From NCBI RefSeq assembly GCF_005311025.1, contig NZ_CP031747.1, positions 2,912,954-2,976,953 on the forward strand: a DNA stretch of 64,000 nt. The letters run 5' to 3'. Below the pieces are notes generated by a model, which was not told the DNA's origin, did not search any database, and saw only the letters and a program-made list of their open reading frames with translations. The translations under genes were made by a program, and so were the position numbers. Each line of letters starts with the position of its first letter. Within the stretch, counting starts at the first letter, position 1. This DNA is from Alcaligenes faecalis. Its GTDB lineage: Bacteria; Pseudomonadota; Gammaproteobacteria; Burkholderiales; Burkholderiaceae_B. Shown here one piece after another: positions 43,659 to 54,481 of the stretch.

Positions 43659-44603
43659 CTAATTCAACTCGCTGGGTGAGATGCCATAGCGCTCACGGAA
43701 TGCCGTGGCGAAGTTGGTGGCATGGCGATAGCCTACATAGTGCGCTGCCTGCTGTACGCTCCAGCCTTGCGCCAGATACTCTCGCGCCAGTTCCAGCCTG
43801 CGCTCACGCAGCCAGCCAAATACCGAGCACTGATAGACCGCCTGAAACTTCACCCGCAAAGTGCTGGGACTCATGCAGGCCAGTTTGGCCAGATCTGCCA
43901 AGGTGTAGTCCTCGCCAGGCGAATGGTAGAGGCGCTCTCTGACACGTTCGAGCAATTGCCGGTCGCGCGCGGAGACGGGAGAATCTTTTTCTGTTTCTCG
44001 GGCCAGGCCATCCAGCGCATGAGCCAGCACTTGCAAGCTGACCCCCTCCAGCAACAGATTGTGCAAGGTGCCCTGCCAGGGACTGTCTATCAACTGATCG
44101 ATCGCGGTCAACAAATGCGGGGGCACCGCCCAGCGTTGCAGGCGTATCCGCGAAGAACCCATGACGTTGGCCAGCATCTCTCCCAAGGGTGAGTCAGCCA
44201 AGCTGTCAGGCGTATGTAAAGTGATGTTCAAGCCACGCAGACGCTGCCCAGCAGGATGAGTTCCTGTCATGGCCACCGCGTCCGCATGTGCAATGGTGGC
44301 CCCACTTTGAGCCATCATGCTGACCGTGTTCTGGCTGGCGAGCTGAGTCTGCGCCCGACCCTGCAACATGACAATGGCCGAGAACTGCGGCGCGGCCAAA
44401 GAGGTCGCCTGGTATTGGTGGTGAGTGATGATGTCTGAAAGCACCATCTTCATGCCGGGCCGGACCTCGTATTCCTGCACGCGCCCTTCGGCAATACAAA
44501 CCTGCTCCATGTCCTGCTTGGGACCGTTGTAATCCGGCAAGCAATAGCGAAAACCCGTCGGACTACCGAGTCGGTCAAAATCCGATACCGTAAATCTGAT
44601 CAT
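43659..44603 (-). CDS. AraC-family regulator (PchR-like)
   Basis: A 314-residue activator. The N-terminal half is a ligand-binding domain, and the C-terminal 100 residues are a double helix-turn-helix (YTLADLAKLACMSPSTLRVK, then WSVQQAAHYVGYRHATNFAT, ending RYGISPSELN). The arrangement LADLAKLACMSPSTLR and KFQAVYQCSVFGWLRERRL recalls PchR-type siderophore-responsive regulators. The start at MIRFTVSDFD is preferred; a longer frame to 44711 would run over the palindrome at 44691-44709. Confidence 0.85.
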   Translation of the reverse strand: MIRFTVSDFDRLGSPTGFRYCLPDYNGPKQDMEQVCIAEGRVQEYEVRPGMKMVLSDIITHHQYQATSLAAPQFSAIVMLQGRAQTQLASQNTVSMMAQSGATIAHADAVAMTGTHPAGQRLRGLNITLHTPDSLADSPLGEMLANVMGSSRIRLQRWAVPPHLLTAIDQLIDSPWQGTLHNLLLEGVSLQVLAHALDGLARETEKDSPVSARDRQLLERVRERLYHSPGEDYTLADLAKLACMSPSTLRVKFQAVYQCSVFGWLRERRLELAREYLAQGWSVQQAAHYVGYRHATNFATAFRERYGISPSELN

Positions 44604-44690
44604 AGGAGTGTGGGAGCAAGCAGCCCGAGCCAGGCCCGCAAATAATTCTTTAATGGCGCGGATGGCAGGAAAGAGTGAAATAGGCCACAT

Positions 44691-44709
44691 GAGAATAGCA
44701 CACATTCTC
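44691..44709. promoter_or_regulatory. Fur-like palindrome upstream of the araC-type gene
   Basis: GAGAAT-AGCACAC-ATTCTC, a perfect 6-bp inverted repeat in a 19-bp frame. It agrees with the Fur consensus at 12 of 19 positions. It could alternatively be the binding site of the AraC protein itself. Confidence 0.5.
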
Positions 44710-44868
44710 AATTATATGGCGACTTCCACATTCCCCTTTATGCCACAACTATTGCCTTTTCAAGGACCTATATGCCAATAGCCGGGCACCCTATAAGCAT
44801 GCTGCTATAATCCGCCCCGGCAATTAGTGATCCTTTTGCCACTACCTTTTTTGCAAGAAGAATCCTTC

Positions 44869-47800
44869 ATGAATAACACCGTGCCAAGTTTTGGTCGGCG
44901 TCAATTTCTCAAAATTCTTGGTGCTGGGGCAGCTGCGCTGTCAGCTACCGCGATGGGACTTTCGACAGCCGCCGCTCAAGTTCCTGCAGCCGTCCGGCCC
45001 TACAAACTGCTGCGCGCCAAAGAAACTCGCAACAACTGTACGTACTGTTCAGTCGGTTGCGGCATCCTCATGTACTCCATGGGCGATGGCTCCAAGAATG
45101 CGAAACCCCGTATCTTTCACATTGAAGGCGACCCGGATCACCCGGTCAGCCGTGGCTCGCTCTGCCCGAAAGGCGCAGGCCTGCTGGACATGATTCATTC
45201 CAAGAACCGGCTGCTGCACCCCGAATACCGGGCGCCCGGCTCCAAGGAATGGGTCAAGATCAGCTGGGAAGACGCTACGCGACGCATTGCCCGCTTGCTG
45301 AAGGACGACCGCGACGCCAACTTCATTGCCAGGAACGAGAGAGGTCAGGTCGTGAACCGCTGGCTGTCCTCAGGCTTTCTGGCCTCCTCGGCAGCCTCCA
45401 ACGAAACCGGCTTGCTGGACTTCAAGTTCACTCGCGCTTTGGGCATGCTGGGTATCGATTGCCAGGCGAGGCTCTGTCACGCCCCCACCGTCTCGGCCCT
45501 GGCCCCCAGCTTTGGGCGCGGTGCCATGACCAATCACTGGGTGGACATCAAGAACGCCAACGTGGTGATCGTGATGGGCGGCAATCCCGCCGAAGCCCAC
45601 CCGGTCGGTTTCAAATGGGTGATTGAAGCCAAGGTCAAGAACAAGGCCAAGGTTATCGTGGTGGACCCACGCTTTAACCGTACGGCTGCGGTGGCAGACA
45701 TCTTCTCGCCCATCCGCGCGGGCTCCGACACCGCCTTTTTGATGGGCATGGTGCGCTGGCTGCTGGAGAACGACAAGATTCAGCACGACTACGTGCGCTC
45801 CTACACCAATGCCTCCCTGATCGTGCGCGACGACTTTGCCTTTGAAGAAGGCCTGTTCTCCGGCTTCGATCCCAAAACCAAGGTCTACGACAAATCCTCC
45901 TGGACCTACGCACGAGACGAAAACGGCGAAGTGATGCGCGACATGAGCATGACGCATCCACGTTCCGTGCTGCAGCTGTTGAAAGCCCACGTGGACCGCT
46001 ACACGCCCGAAGTCGTGGAGAACATTACCGGCGTCAAGCAGGCCGATTTCCTGCAGATTGCCGAAATCATTGGTTCCTGTTCGGCCAAGAACAAAACCCT
46101 GACCTGGCTGTATGCGCTGGGCTGGACGCACCACACGGGTGGCGCACAGATTATTCGTGGCGCTGCCATGATCCAGCTTTTGCTGGGCAATATCGGCATG
46201 GCTGGCGGCGGCGTGAACGCCCTACGCGGCCACTCCAATATCCAGGGCTATACCGACCTGGGCCTGCTGTCCTTGCGTGTGCCAGGTTATATGAACCTGC
46301 CCTCGGACAATCAGCAGACGCTGGCGCAGTATCTGGAAGAAACCACGCCCAAGGATGTGTTGCCCGGTCAGGTGAACTACTGGAAAAACACACCCAAGTT
46401 CTTCATCTCCTTGCTGAAGAACCTGTACGGCAAGCACGCCACGCCAGCCAACGATTTTGCCTTTGACCTGCTTCCCAAGTGGGATCGCAGCTATGACATG
46501 CTGGCCTACTTCGACATGATGTATGAAGGCAAGGTCAACGGTTACTTTGCGCAGGGCTTTAATCCGCTGGCCGCGATGCCGGACAAGAACAAGACGTCCA
46601 AGGCTCTGTCCAAGCTGAAGTTCCTGGTTATTGTGGACCCGCTGGTCACCGAGACCTCGAACTTCTGGCGCAATGAAGGCCAGTTCAACGACATCAAGAC
46701 AGAAGAAGTGATGACGGAGGTGTTCCGCCTGCCATCGAACTGTTTTGCTGAAGAGGACGGTTCCATCGTGAACTCGGGCCGCTGGTTGCAGTGGCACTAC
46801 GCCGGGCAGCAACCTCCAGGGCTGGCCCGTCATGACCCCAATATTCTGGGCGAAATCATGATGGAGTTGCGTCGCCTGTACGAAGAGGAAGGCGGTGCCT
46901 GTCCCGAGCAGGTTCTGAGCATGACCTGGGACGCCGATACTTATCACGACCCACACTTCCCGCATCCCGAAGAAGTGGCCAAAGAGGCCAATGGCTATGC
47001 GCTGGCTGACGTGTTCGACGACAACGGCAAGCAGATCCTGCGCAAGGGCCAGTTGCTGGACAACTTCGCGCAACTGCGCGATGACGGCACCACGCAAAGC
47101 TACTGCTGGGTATTTGCCGGCTCCTGGACGGAGAAAGGCAACCAGATGGCCAATCGGGACAATACCGATACGGGCCTGGGCAATACTCCCGGCTGGGCCT
47201 GGGCCTGGCCGGCCAACCGGCGCATTCTGTACAACCGTGCATCCATGGATGAGATGGGCAATCCCTGGGATCCCCAACGTCAAATCCTGCATTGGGATGG
47301 CAAGCAATGGACCGGGGCCGATATTCCGGACTTCCCGGCCAACCTGCCTCCCGGTAGCCCTGCTGCCCCGTTCATCATGCTGCCCGAAGGTCTGGGCCGC
47401 CTGTTCTCGGAAAAAGGCATTAATGACGGCCCCTTCCCGGAGCATTACGAGCCGGTAGAAAGCCCGATTGCCAAGAACCCGCTGCACGAAAAGGTGACAC
47501 ACAACCCAACGGCACGGATTCTGTCCAATGATGCCGAGCGCATGGGCAACCGTCACGACTATCCGTATGTGGCCACCACCTACTCCATTACCGAACTGTT
47601 CCGCCACTGGACCAAGCATTCCTATCTGAATGCCATGTTGCAGCCTGAACAGTTTGTGGAAATTGGCGAGCAACTGGCCGCTGAAAAAGACATCCGTCAC
47701 GGCGACACCGTCAAAGTCACCACCAAGCGTGGCTACATCACAGCCAAGGCCGTGGTGACCAAGCGCATGCGGACCCTGACCGTTGCGGGTCAGGAAGTGC

Positions 47801-47961
47801 AGCAAATTGGTATCCCCTGCCATTGGGGCTTTGAAGGTGAAACCCGCAAGGGCTTTCTGGCCAATACCCTGGCCCCCGGCGTAGGCGATGCCAATACGCA
47901 AACACCGGAGTTCAAAGCCTTTCTGGTCAATGTCGAGAAAATGAAGGGAGCCACGGCATGA
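44869..47961 (+). CDS. fdnG: Formate dehydrogenase-N type alpha subunit (Cys form)
   Basis: A 1030-residue periplasmic molybdopterin enzyme oxidising formate. The Tat signal is [15 protein letters not shown]. An N-terminal 4Fe-4S site (CTYCSVGCG, then SRGSLCPKG) is followed by the molybdopterin domains. The active-site segment reads [11 protein letters not shown]: residue Cys 203 (TGT at 45475-45477) replaces the selenocysteine of E. coli FdnG/FdoG. The start at ATG 44869 sets the Tat signal correctly. First of four overlapping genes. Since it is membrane anchored through the gamma subunit, it feeds electrons from formate to quinone. Whether the aerobic FdoG or the anaerobic FdnG name fits better is unclear. 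Confidence 0.95.
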   Translation: MNNTVPSFGRRQFLKILGAGAAALSATAMGLSTAAAQVPAAVRPYKLLRAKETRNNCTYCSVGCGILMYSMGDGSKNAKPRIFHIEGDPDHPVSRGSLCPKGAGLLDMIHSKNRLLHPEYRAPGSKEWVKISWEDATRRIARLLKDDRDANFIARNERGQVVNRWLSSGFLASSAASNETGLLDFKFTRALGMLGIDCQARLCHAPTVSALAPSFGRGAMTNHWVDIKNANVVIVMGGNPAEAHPVGFKWVIEAKVKNKAKVIVVDPRFNRTAAVADIFSPIRAGSDTAFLMGMVRWLLENDKIQHDYVRSYTNASLIVRDDFAFEEGLFSGFDPKTKVYDKSSWTYARDENGEVMRDMSMTHPRSVLQLLKAHVDRYTPEVVENITGVKQADFLQIAEIIGSCSAKNKTLTWLYALGWTHHTGGAQIIRGAAMIQLLLGNIGMAGGGVNALRGHSNIQGYTDLGLLSLRVPGYMNLPSDNQQTLAQYLEETTPKDVLPGQVNYWKNTPKFFISLLKNLYGKHATPANDFAFDLLPKWDRSYDMLAYFDMMYEGKVNGYFAQGFNPLAAMPDKNKTSKALSKLKFLVIVDPLVTETSNFWRNEGQFNDIKTEEVMTEVFRLPSNCFAEEDGSIVNSGRWLQWHYAGQQPPGLARHDPNILGEIMMELRRLYEEEGGACPEQVLSMTWDADTYHDPHFPHPEEVAKEANGYALADVFDDNGKQILRKGQLLDNFAQLRDDGTTQSYCWVFAGSWTEKGNQMANRDNTDTGLGNTPGWAWAWPANRRILYNRASMDEMGNPWDPQRQILHWDGKQWTGADIPDFPANLPPGSPAAPFIMLPEGLGRLFSEKGINDGPFPEHYEPVESPIAKNPLHEKVTHNPTARILSNDAERMGNRHDYPYVATTYSITELFRHWTKHSYLNAMLQPEQFVEIGEQLAAEKDIRHGDTVKVTTKRGYITAKAVVTKRMRTLTVAGQEVQQIGIPCHWGFEGETRKGFLANTLAPGVGDANTQTPEFKAFLVNVEKMKGATA

Positions 47962-48872
47962 ATTCGCAAAACATAGTGCGCCGTTCGGCCACCAACTCGG
48001 TCACGCCTGCGCCGCAGGTGCGTGATCACCAGATGGAAGTCGCCAAGCTGATTGACGTGTCCATCTGCATTGGCTGCAAGGCTTGCCAGGTCGCCTGCAA
48101 TGAGTGGAACGACTTGCGCGGCCAGGTCGAGGAAAACGTCGGCGTGTACGACAACCCTAGCGACCTGAGCCCCGACAGCTGGACCTTGATGCGTTTTACA
48201 GAGCACGAGGACGAAGCCGGCAAGCTGGAATGGCTGATACGCAAGGACGGCTGCATGCACTGCGAAGACCCCGGCTGTCTGAAAGCCTGCCCGGTTCCTG
48301 GTGCAATTGTTCAATACGCCAATGGCATTGTGGATTTCCAGTCCGATCTGTGTGTGGGCTGCGGTTACTGCGTGGCGGGCTGTCCTTTCGACGTACCGCG
48401 TATCTCCAAGAAGGACAACAAGGCCTACAAATGCACGCTGTGCTCGGACCGCGTCACCGTGGGCCAGGCACCCGCTTGCGCCAAAACCTGCCCCACCGGC
48501 GCAATTGCGTTTGGCTCCAAGCAGGAAATGAAAGATCTGGCCTTGAGCCGTATCGAGGACCTGAACGAGCGCGGTTATGAAAACGCTGGCCTCTACGACC
48601 CGCAAGGCGTAGGTGGTACCCACGTCATGTACGTGCTGCAACACGCGGACGATCCCCAGCGCTATGCCGGTCTGCCCAAAGACCCGCACATCAGCTCGGT
48701 GGTCGGTGGCTGGAAAGATGTGCTCAAACCCGCTGCAGCGGTGGCAGGCGCCGTGGCTGTCGCAGGGATGGCAGCACACTTTATTGGCGTAGGCCCGAAC
48801 AGTGTTGACGAGGACCACGAGGACACAGAGGCAAAGGCATCTGAAGGAGGCGATCATGGCCAAGAAAAATAA
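47958..48872 (+). CDS. fdnH: Formate dehydrogenase beta subunit (iron-sulfur)
   Basis: A 304-residue electron-transfer subunit with four 4Fe-4S clusters: [35 protein letters not shown] and CTLCSD...CAKTC. A C-terminal hydrophobic helix ([19 protein letters not shown]) anchors it in the membrane. The start overlaps the alpha stop by ATGA. The last 17 bases overlap the gamma subunit gene. Confidence 0.95.
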   Translation: MNSQNIVRRSATNSVTPAPQVRDHQMEVAKLIDVSICIGCKACQVACNEWNDLRGQVEENVGVYDNPSDLSPDSWTLMRFTEHEDEAGKLEWLIRKDGCMHCEDPGCLKACPVPGAIVQYANGIVDFQSDLCVGCGYCVAGCPFDVPRISKKDNKAYKCTLCSDRVTVGQAPACAKTCPTGAIAFGSKQEMKDLALSRIEDLNERGYENAGLYDPQGVGGTHVMYVLQHADDPQRYAGLPKDPHISSVVGGWKDVLKPAAAVAGAVAVAGMAAHFIGVGPNSVDEDHEDTEAKASEGGDHGQEK

Positions 48873-49509
48873 TCTTGTTCTGCGCACCAAATTCCCCGAA
48901 AGACTGTGCCACTGGGCAGTGGTGCTCTGCTTCTTTCTGGCCGCAACGTCAGGGCTGTCCTGGTTTTACCCTTCTTTTTCCTGGCTCAGTTCCTTCCTGG
49001 GCACACCGCAACTGGCCCGCGTCCTGCACCCTTTTCTAGGGATCGCGGTTTTCGTCGGCCTTTGCTATATGTTTGTGCGTTTTGTGAAGTACAACCTGCC
49101 GGCAAAAACCGACCTGATCTGGTTCCGTAATGTCAAAGGCGTGATCCTGAACAACGCCAAGCAACCTTTGCGTATCGGTAAATACAATGCCGGTCAGAAA
49201 CTGCTGTTCTGGCTGATCATGCTGTCCATCGTCACGCTGCTGGTATCGGGCCTGATCATGTGGCGCGCCTACTTTGCCGAGTTCTTCTCCATTCCCGTGC
49301 TGCGTCTGGCCATCCTGATCCACTCCGTCGCCGGGATCGGGCTGATCCTGCTGATTCTGGGCCATATTTATCTGGCGATCTGGGTGCGCGGCTCCATCAC
49401 CGGCATGGTGACCGGCTATGTCTCCAAAGCCTGGATACGTCATCACCACGACCGCTGGCATGATGAATTGCAGGCTGCAAAAAAAGATGCGAAGGAAGGC
49501 AAGGCATGA
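48856..49509 (+). CDS. fdnI: Formate dehydrogenase gamma subunit (cytochrome b556)
   Basis: A 217-residue membrane cytochrome b with four helices. Candidate haem-ligand His residues are in [34 protein letters not shown] and [12 protein letters not shown] strong AAGGAGG site (48844-48850) places the start at ATG 48856 inside the beta gene. It passes electrons to the quinone pool. The stop overlaps fdhE by ATGA. Confidence 0.93.
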   Translation: MAKKNNLVLRTKFPERLCHWAVVLCFFLAATSGLSWFYPSFSWLSSFLGTPQLARVLHPFLGIAVFVGLCYMFVRFVKYNLPAKTDLIWFRNVKGVILNNAKQPLRIGKYNAGQKLLFWLIMLSIVTLLVSGLIMWRAYFAEFFSIPVLRLAILIHSVAGIGLILLILGHIYLAIWVRGSITGMVTGYVSKAWIRHHHDRWHDELQAAKKDAKEGKA

Positions 49510-50378
49510 ACGAAATCCCTATCGTCCGCTCCGTGCCGTCGGAAGCCTCCACCCGGCATTTTGATCCCATCCTGCGGCCCGAACTGCACGAGCTGTACAC
49601 CGCCCGCGCAGCCCGTCTGCGCGAGCTGGCTCAAGGCCATGAGCTTGAGGCCTATCTGCAGCTGGCTGCCGATATTGCTCAGGCACAGGCCCAGGTTTCG
49701 GAACAAGCCCAATCGGATGCCGATGCCGTCGATCCTGTTGCCATTGCTCGTCAGGGTGCCTGGACAGCGCATCTGGACGCCCTGCTGGAGCAGCTTGCTC
49801 CCAGCGCCTCGCCCGCTATCAGCCCTCATCTGGATGCGCTGCGCGCCATGAGCACCCAGGCACGTCGCGAGGCAGGCCTGGCCTTGGCACAAAACCAGTT
49901 CGACGCCGTCTCCCAGGCACTGGCTCCGTTTTTATGGGCCGCCTTGTCTCTGGAAGTTGCCCTGGCCGCACGAGCTCTTCCCTTGCCTGCAAACAGCAAG
50001 GAAGAGTCTGCCAGTTGTCCGGTTTGCGGTGGCGCCCCTGTTGCCAGCCTGATCCACAAAGGCACGCGCCAAGGCTTGCGCTACTTGCACTGCTCCCTGT
50101 GCGAGTGTGAATGGCATATGGTTCGTGCCAAGTGCACGAACTGCGCCGACGCCGGCGATCTGGACTATCTGAGCTTTGAAACGACCGAGGCGGTCGTCCG
50201 TGCAGAAAGCTGTGGTCACTGCCATAGCTATCTGAAAGTCATCTCACAGGAACGCGATGCGGCAGCAGAAAGCGTCGCCGATGACCTGGCCAGCCTGGTG
50301 CTGGACGATGCTGCGACCGAAGAAGGTTATGGTCGCACGGGTTTGAACCCCTTCGCCTTGCCCGATCAGGCCCTGTAA
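49506..50378 (+). CDS. fdhE: Formate dehydrogenase accessory protein FdhE
   Basis: A 290-residue cytosolic maturation factor for Tat-exported formate dehydrogenases. The C-terminal half holds the rubredoxin-like Cys pairs ([33 protein letters not shown]). The N-terminal half is helical and poorly conserved. Last gene of the formate dehydrogenase operon, ahead of a terminator. Confidence 0.93.
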   Translation: MNEIPIVRSVPSEASTRHFDPILRPELHELYTARAARLRELAQGHELEAYLQLAADIAQAQAQVSEQAQSDADAVDPVAIARQGAWTAHLDALLEQLAPSASPAISPHLDALRAMSTQARREAGLALAQNQFDAVSQALAPFLWAALSLEVALAARALPLPANSKEESASCPVCGGAPVASLIHKGTRQGLRYLHCSLCECEWHMVRAKCTNCADAGDLDYLSFETTEAVVRAESCGHCHSYLKVISQERDAAAESVADDLASLVLDDAATEEGYGRTGLNPFALPDQAL

Positions 50379-50384
50379 AGAAAC

Positions 50385-50420
50385 GCCCGGACTGGCTCAA
50401 CGCTGATCCGGGCTTTTTTT
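50385..50420 (+). terminator. Intrinsic terminator of the formate dehydrogenase operon
   Basis: Stem GCCCGGA / TCCGGGC with a 15-base loop, followed by seven T. Confidence 0.85.
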
Positions 50421-50623
50421 ATATCCGCTTCGCTACCAGCCTCACACTCTATACACTCCTCTCTCGTGGCTGCACCATCACAAGAACAGGCAGCCAAGAC
50501 CTGATAGCAATTTGCAAGCTCCAAATAACCAGCAATAGGTCATCGACAGCTGAGCAGTAGCGCCCTCATCATATAGATACGATTTGTTGTCCGGATATTT
50601 GTTTTCTACCAGACAGCACACTC

Positions 50624-50640
50624 TATAATCAAGAATGATT
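50624..50640 (+). promoter_or_regulatory. Candidate -10 with overlapping inverted repeat before the siderophore esterase
   Basis: TATAAT (50624-50629) overlaps AATCA-AGAA-TGATT (50627-50640), a perfect 5-bp inverted repeat. It is only a weak match to the 19-bp Fur consensus (9 positions). The -35 element is uncertain. Confidence 0.35.
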
Positions 50641-50669
50641 CCTGTTCAGCATTCTATATTCCGACCCTG

Positions 50670-51572
50670 ATGAAGACCTCCCTGCCCCGCTTTCTGATCA
50701 GTGCCGCCACGCTCTGCCTGGCGTTCACACTTCCCTCCCACGCCCAGCAAACCCAGCGCCCCTGGAACGAGGCAGCCGGCCCCTCCATCGTGGACCAGCA
50801 ACAAAGCCTGTACCGCTTCGAGACGCTGATCATGTCCTCGGAAGACGGCAAGCGGCACTACAAAATACAGATAGGCACGCCCAACCGCCCCGCTCCCGCA
50901 CGCGGTCATCCGGTGATTTATATGGTGGATGGCAATGCCGCCATGGCCAGTATTGATGTGGACGACCTGAAAGCCATCAGCGCCTTGTCTGCCCCGGTCC
51001 TGGTTGCCATTGGCTACGACACCGAAGCGCGCCACGATGTGATTGCCCGCGCCTTCGACTACACGCCTCCCGTTACGGAAAACGGCGTCAGCAAAACGGT
51101 AGAAGTACGAGGTCGCTTAGGGGGCGGTGCAGATATTTTCCTGGACTACATCGAAACGCATATCAAGCCGGCGGTAGAAGAACGCGAACCTATTGATCGC
51201 TCCCGCCAGACGCTGTGGGGTCACTCCTATGGCGGCCTGTTCACCTTGCATACCCTATTCACCCACCCTGATCTGTACCAGCGTTACGTCGCGGGAGATC
51301 CTTCCCTGTGGTGGCATGACGGGATTCTGGTCAAGACCGCTCAGGCCTTTAATACCTCGCTGGCCAAGGACAAGCAAATTGCCATCATGGTGGGCGGACA
51401 GCGCAGAAATACCTCCATGAGCAATACGGCAGCTCAATGGTCTACGCAGGATCTGGCCAAGCATCTGCAAGATGCAGGGTTGAATGTCAGCTACGAAAAC
51501 TTCAGCGAACTGAACCATGGGCAAATGCTGGCGGCCTCATTGAAACCAGCACTCAGAATTGCCGCTCAATAG
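50670..51572 (+). CDS. Periplasmic siderophore esterase-like hydrolase (IroE/PfeE type)
   Basis: A 300-residue esterase-D-like alpha/beta hydrolase. A signal peptide (ending LPSHAQ) sends it to the periplasm. The nucleophile elbow is LWGHSYGGLFTLH, the acid lies in the following strand and the catalytic His is in ELNHGQMLAAS. The YRFETLIMSSEDGKRHYKIQIGTP entry and DPSLWWHDG segment resemble IroE/PfeE enzymes that cleave triester siderophores to release iron. It is unlinked to the receptor by operon but lies within 10 kb. A plain serine esterase cannot be excluded. Confidence 0.8.
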   Translation: MKTSLPRFLISAATLCLAFTLPSHAQQTQRPWNEAAGPSIVDQQQSLYRFETLIMSSEDGKRHYKIQIGTPNRPAPARGHPVIYMVDGNAAMASIDVDDLKAISALSAPVLVAIGYDTEARHDVIARAFDYTPPVTENGVSKTVEVRGRLGGGADIFLDYIETHIKPAVEEREPIDRSRQTLWGHSYGGLFTLHTLFTHPDLYQRYVAGDPSLWWHDGILVKTAQAFNTSLAKDKQIAIMVGGQRRNTSMSNTAAQWSTQDLAKHLQDAGLNVSYENFSELNHGQMLAASLKPALRIAAQ

Positions 51573-51620
51573 CGATGCCCACCGGGGGCATCACTACTGA
51601 GCAAGGTCAGCCCCCTGCCT

Positions 51621-53372
51621 TCAAGGGCGCTGGCCCACGCCAATAAAGCCACCATCTGGTAGTTTCAGCACATTGAAAGGGGCTGGTTCAATGACTGCCC
51701 CCTTGGCGTAAATGCCATCAATAATGACGCCCATATTGTCCAGAGACAAACCGGGCGTAAAGGCCGTCGCCTTCTCCCATTCCCCCTCCGCCGTCTGCAC
51801 AAACACGGCCCCATTGCTCATGGGGTTGTTGACCGACAGGACAATCGCTTCTTCCCCTGCTTCACCCGGCAACAAATCTGCAAATACCAGCAAGCAACCA
51901 GCATGCTCACCGGGAGTTCGGGTCTCGCAGGCCTTGACCAAATAGGCAATATCCCAGCCTGGATACTTTTCAATAAAAGACTGACGCAAAGGGTGATCAG
52001 CCGGAGAACTTGGCAAGGAACCGAGCAGCATCTCTCGCCCCTTGTCCTCGCCTATTTCCCAGACCTTCAGCTCCTGATCCGGTACTGTGCCGTCTTCCTC
52101 TTGTCCGACTTCTTTATCCAGTAAATTCTTGTTGACGGCATACTCCACCGCCTCTTGCCCCGGCAGCCCCCAATACATTCGCATTTGTGTATCGGGGAAA
52201 TCATCCGCTGCCAGCGTACCGGCCTCCAGCCTGGCTACTTGAGAGGCAGCAGAAATGGCTTCAGGAGAAGCAATGCGCAGCAGCCAGATCACTGCCAGAA
52301 CAATCAACACCAAAGCCATGCCAACATTGGAGCGACGCACTCGCGCCATCCAGCGTTGAGGATGACAGGCAGCCCAGAAATAGCTCACCCCATAGCCCGC
52401 CGCGACCAGCGCTGCCGTCGTTACCAGAACGCGGCTTGGTGTCCAGCCATATTGAACAACCCGAGCCCCTATCGCCCACAAGGCCACGCCCGCCAGCACC
52501 GGCATGACAAAGCCCAGCAAACGAGCAGAAACGCGCAACAAAGAAGTGGCGCTGGCATTCGTGTCCTCGTCCGCGACAACCGAAGACACCAGCGTCGAGG
52601 CCCCCAGAACGGCCGCCACGCACAAGGCCGCCAGTGGCAAGCCTTCACCCGTGCGCCAGGGCAAGGCGACAATGAACACCACCATCACCACCAGCAAAAC
52701 AGGGGTCAGCAAACGCAGCAGCTTCAGCAACAGAATCGGGGACAGATAGCCGCCCTCCGAATCCGAGGCCAGCGCCAGACCTGCTCCCACCAAAGCACCA
52801 GAAACCACAGCCGCAACTGCGGGTTCCATCAAGACGTCCCCCAGCAGGCTAATGCCGACAAAGCTGAGCAGCATATGGCAAGCCATCAGCACGCCCCAAG
52901 CCAGGCCGCAAAAGAACAAGGCCACCGCCCAGGAACACACCATGGACCAGCTCAGCTCGAACAGGCGGCGGTAATTCGCCCAGTCCCGTGCACGTTCTAT
53001 CAAAATAGCCAGAAATGGCAGAGTGATCGTCGTTAACAGACCTATGGCCACCCACATCTGCGGTGCCCGCCAGAACAGATCCGCCTCGGCATATCCACCT
53101 AGTCCCTGCAAGATCAGCACACCGCTGACTAGTCCCAGCCCCACGGCAGCCAACAAGGCTTTGGACAGAGTCACGTGCATGAGCAGGGTAAAGGAGGCAA
53201 CACCAAAAATCCCCACTGCCAGCAACAAGGAGACCCAGATCCGCTCATGCGTCACAGGCGCCATCATCAGCTCGCTGAAGGCGACCCACTCAAGCAGGCC
53301 CAGCACCGCACCAGCCAGACACAAGATCAGGGTGCGCCGGTTTTGTAAGGAAGAAAGGGTAATCGCAATCAT
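51621..53372 (-). CDS. Multi-pass membrane protein, DUF4153-like
   Basis: A 583-residue protein with about 12 hydrophobic segments over the first 370 residues and a soluble C-terminal part of about 200 residues (from RLEAGTLAADDFPDT) with no recognised motif. Overall it resembles DUF4153 proteins, whose function is unknown. It is convergent with the esterase gene; no operon partner is visible. Confidence 0.75.
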   Translation of the reverse strand: MIAITLSSLQNRRTLILCLAGAVLGLLEWVAFSELMMAPVTHERIWVSLLLAVGIFGVASFTLLMHVTLSKALLAAVGLGLVSGVLILQGLGGYAEADLFWRAPQMWVAIGLLTTITLPFLAILIERARDWANYRRLFELSWSMVCSWAVALFFCGLAWGVLMACHMLLSFVGISLLGDVLMEPAVAAVVSGALVGAGLALASDSEGGYLSPILLLKLLRLLTPVLLVVMVVFIVALPWRTGEGLPLAALCVAAVLGASTLVSSVVADEDTNASATSLLRVSARLLGFVMPVLAGVALWAIGARVVQYGWTPSRVLVTTAALVAAGYGVSYFWAACHPQRWMARVRRSNVGMALVLIVLAVIWLLRIASPEAISAASQVARLEAGTLAADDFPDTQMRMYWGLPGQEAVEYAVNKNLLDKEVGQEEDGTVPDQELKVWEIGEDKGREMLLGSLPSSPADHPLRQSFIEKYPGWDIAYLVKACETRTPGEHAGCLLVFADLLPGEAGEEAIVLSVNNPMSNGAVFVQTAEGEWEKATAFTPGLSLDNMGVIIDGIYAKGAVIEPAPFNVLKLPDGGFIGVGQRP

Positions 53373-53478
53373 GGTGAGTAAAAAGCAGTCGATTCAAGAA
53401 GGACAGCACAGGAGGAAGACCCACGCTACATCCCGCAGAACCTAGCTAGTTTAATACCGCCCACCTTGTCGCCCTGCG

Positions 53479-54396
53479 TCAAGAGGTAAAAATCTGCTCA
53501 GTCCTTTCTCGTGCCGAGCTACTTAGTTGAGTGAGACCAGGTCGTATACCTTTTCGAGTAGAAATCTCCATGTCCTCCTGCAACAATGCCAAGCGCACTG
53601 TCTCCCAAGGGATCTCAGAAACTTCTTCTGCTGATTCCTCCAAAACGATAACTATCTGCTCGCCCGCACTCTTACCCTTCATTGGCCATTTAAGAGTTGC
53701 TTTCACTTTCTGCGGCCCTACCGTATTCGCATTTTCATCAACAGAAATAAAATAGTCGTCAATACCAATATTCTTTGCCAACGTACTATCTTTACGAGAA
53801 AAAACGACGAAAGGATCCTCGCATGGCATCCCACTGTCACTAAGGGATCCAATATATTGCGCTATTTCATCCGCTTTTTTTTCAGGCAAGAAATCGACTT
53901 TACTCACCCACAGCTGGGCCTCCCTTACACTCTTTCCCGAGTTTTTCTGAGCTGCAACTCGAATCTTCAATAAACGCTCTAGCTCTGTTTGATCAATCGG
54001 GATAAGCCGCTCATCTGCCAGCATCTTGTCAACAAACCCTCTACTTTGTTTCAACAGAACCGGATCATCCGACAACACAGAAGCCTCTGAGAGCTTACTT
54101 GTGTTCTGGGTCATGTTGGCAGAGCCCACCAAAACATGCGTTGATGTCAAAACTAGTTTGGCATGCAAACCCGTAAAGCTAAAGAGTGTGACACCAGCTT
54201 TAAAAAGACTCTCTAAAGCAATGGCTGACACAGCACCACTAGCCACATTCACATTAGAAGCATCACAGATCAGGATATCGCCCTCTCCCAAACCCAAAAG
54301 GTCCGCCGTAACATAAGCAACAACGACGACCATCTCCCCTGGCTCCTTGATTTTCTTCATAGAAGGCCAGATAGACTTTGTCAGCAACTTCATCAT
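53479..54396 (-). CDS. PLD-like domain protein, single divergent HK motif
   Basis: A 305-residue protein related to the phospholipase-D/nuclease superfamily. One HxK motif is visible in LHAKLVLTSTHVLVGSANMT near residue 98; the Asp normally found five residues after the Lys is replaced by Ser. The GSANMT that follows is well kept. A second HKD is absent, so activity would need a dimer or may be lost. The C-terminal half has no family match. Base composition is visibly more AT-rich than neighbours, suggesting acquisition. Such single-motif PLD proteins occur in restriction and defence loci, but no partner genes are present here. Confidence 0.65.
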   Translation of the reverse strand: MMKLLTKSIWPSMKKIKEPGEMVVVVAYVTADLLGLGEGDILICDASNVNVASGAVSAIALESLFKAGVTLFSFTGLHAKLVLTSTHVLVGSANMTQNTSKLSEASVLSDDPVLLKQSRGFVDKMLADERLIPIDQTELERLLKIRVAAQKNSGKSVREAQLWVSKVDFLPEKKADEIAQYIGSLSDSGMPCEDPFVVFSRKDSTLAKNIGIDDYFISVDENANTVGPQKVKATLKWPMKGKSAGEQIVIVLEESAEEVSEIPWETVRLALLQEDMEISTRKGIRPGLTQLSSSARERTEQIFTS

Positions 54397-54481
54397 ATGG
54401 AAAACCCTAAAAACAGACTAAAACTACTTATACGGGATCTACTTCAAATAGTTTATAGATTGAGGCCAAGCCCCCATTTAC

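Noticed and set aside
46222-47901. Long minus-strand frame opposite the formate dehydrogenase alpha gene, and similar frames opposite liv and gabD genes
   Set aside because: Mirror images of high-GC codon usage; His/Val/Gln-rich translations without domain features.
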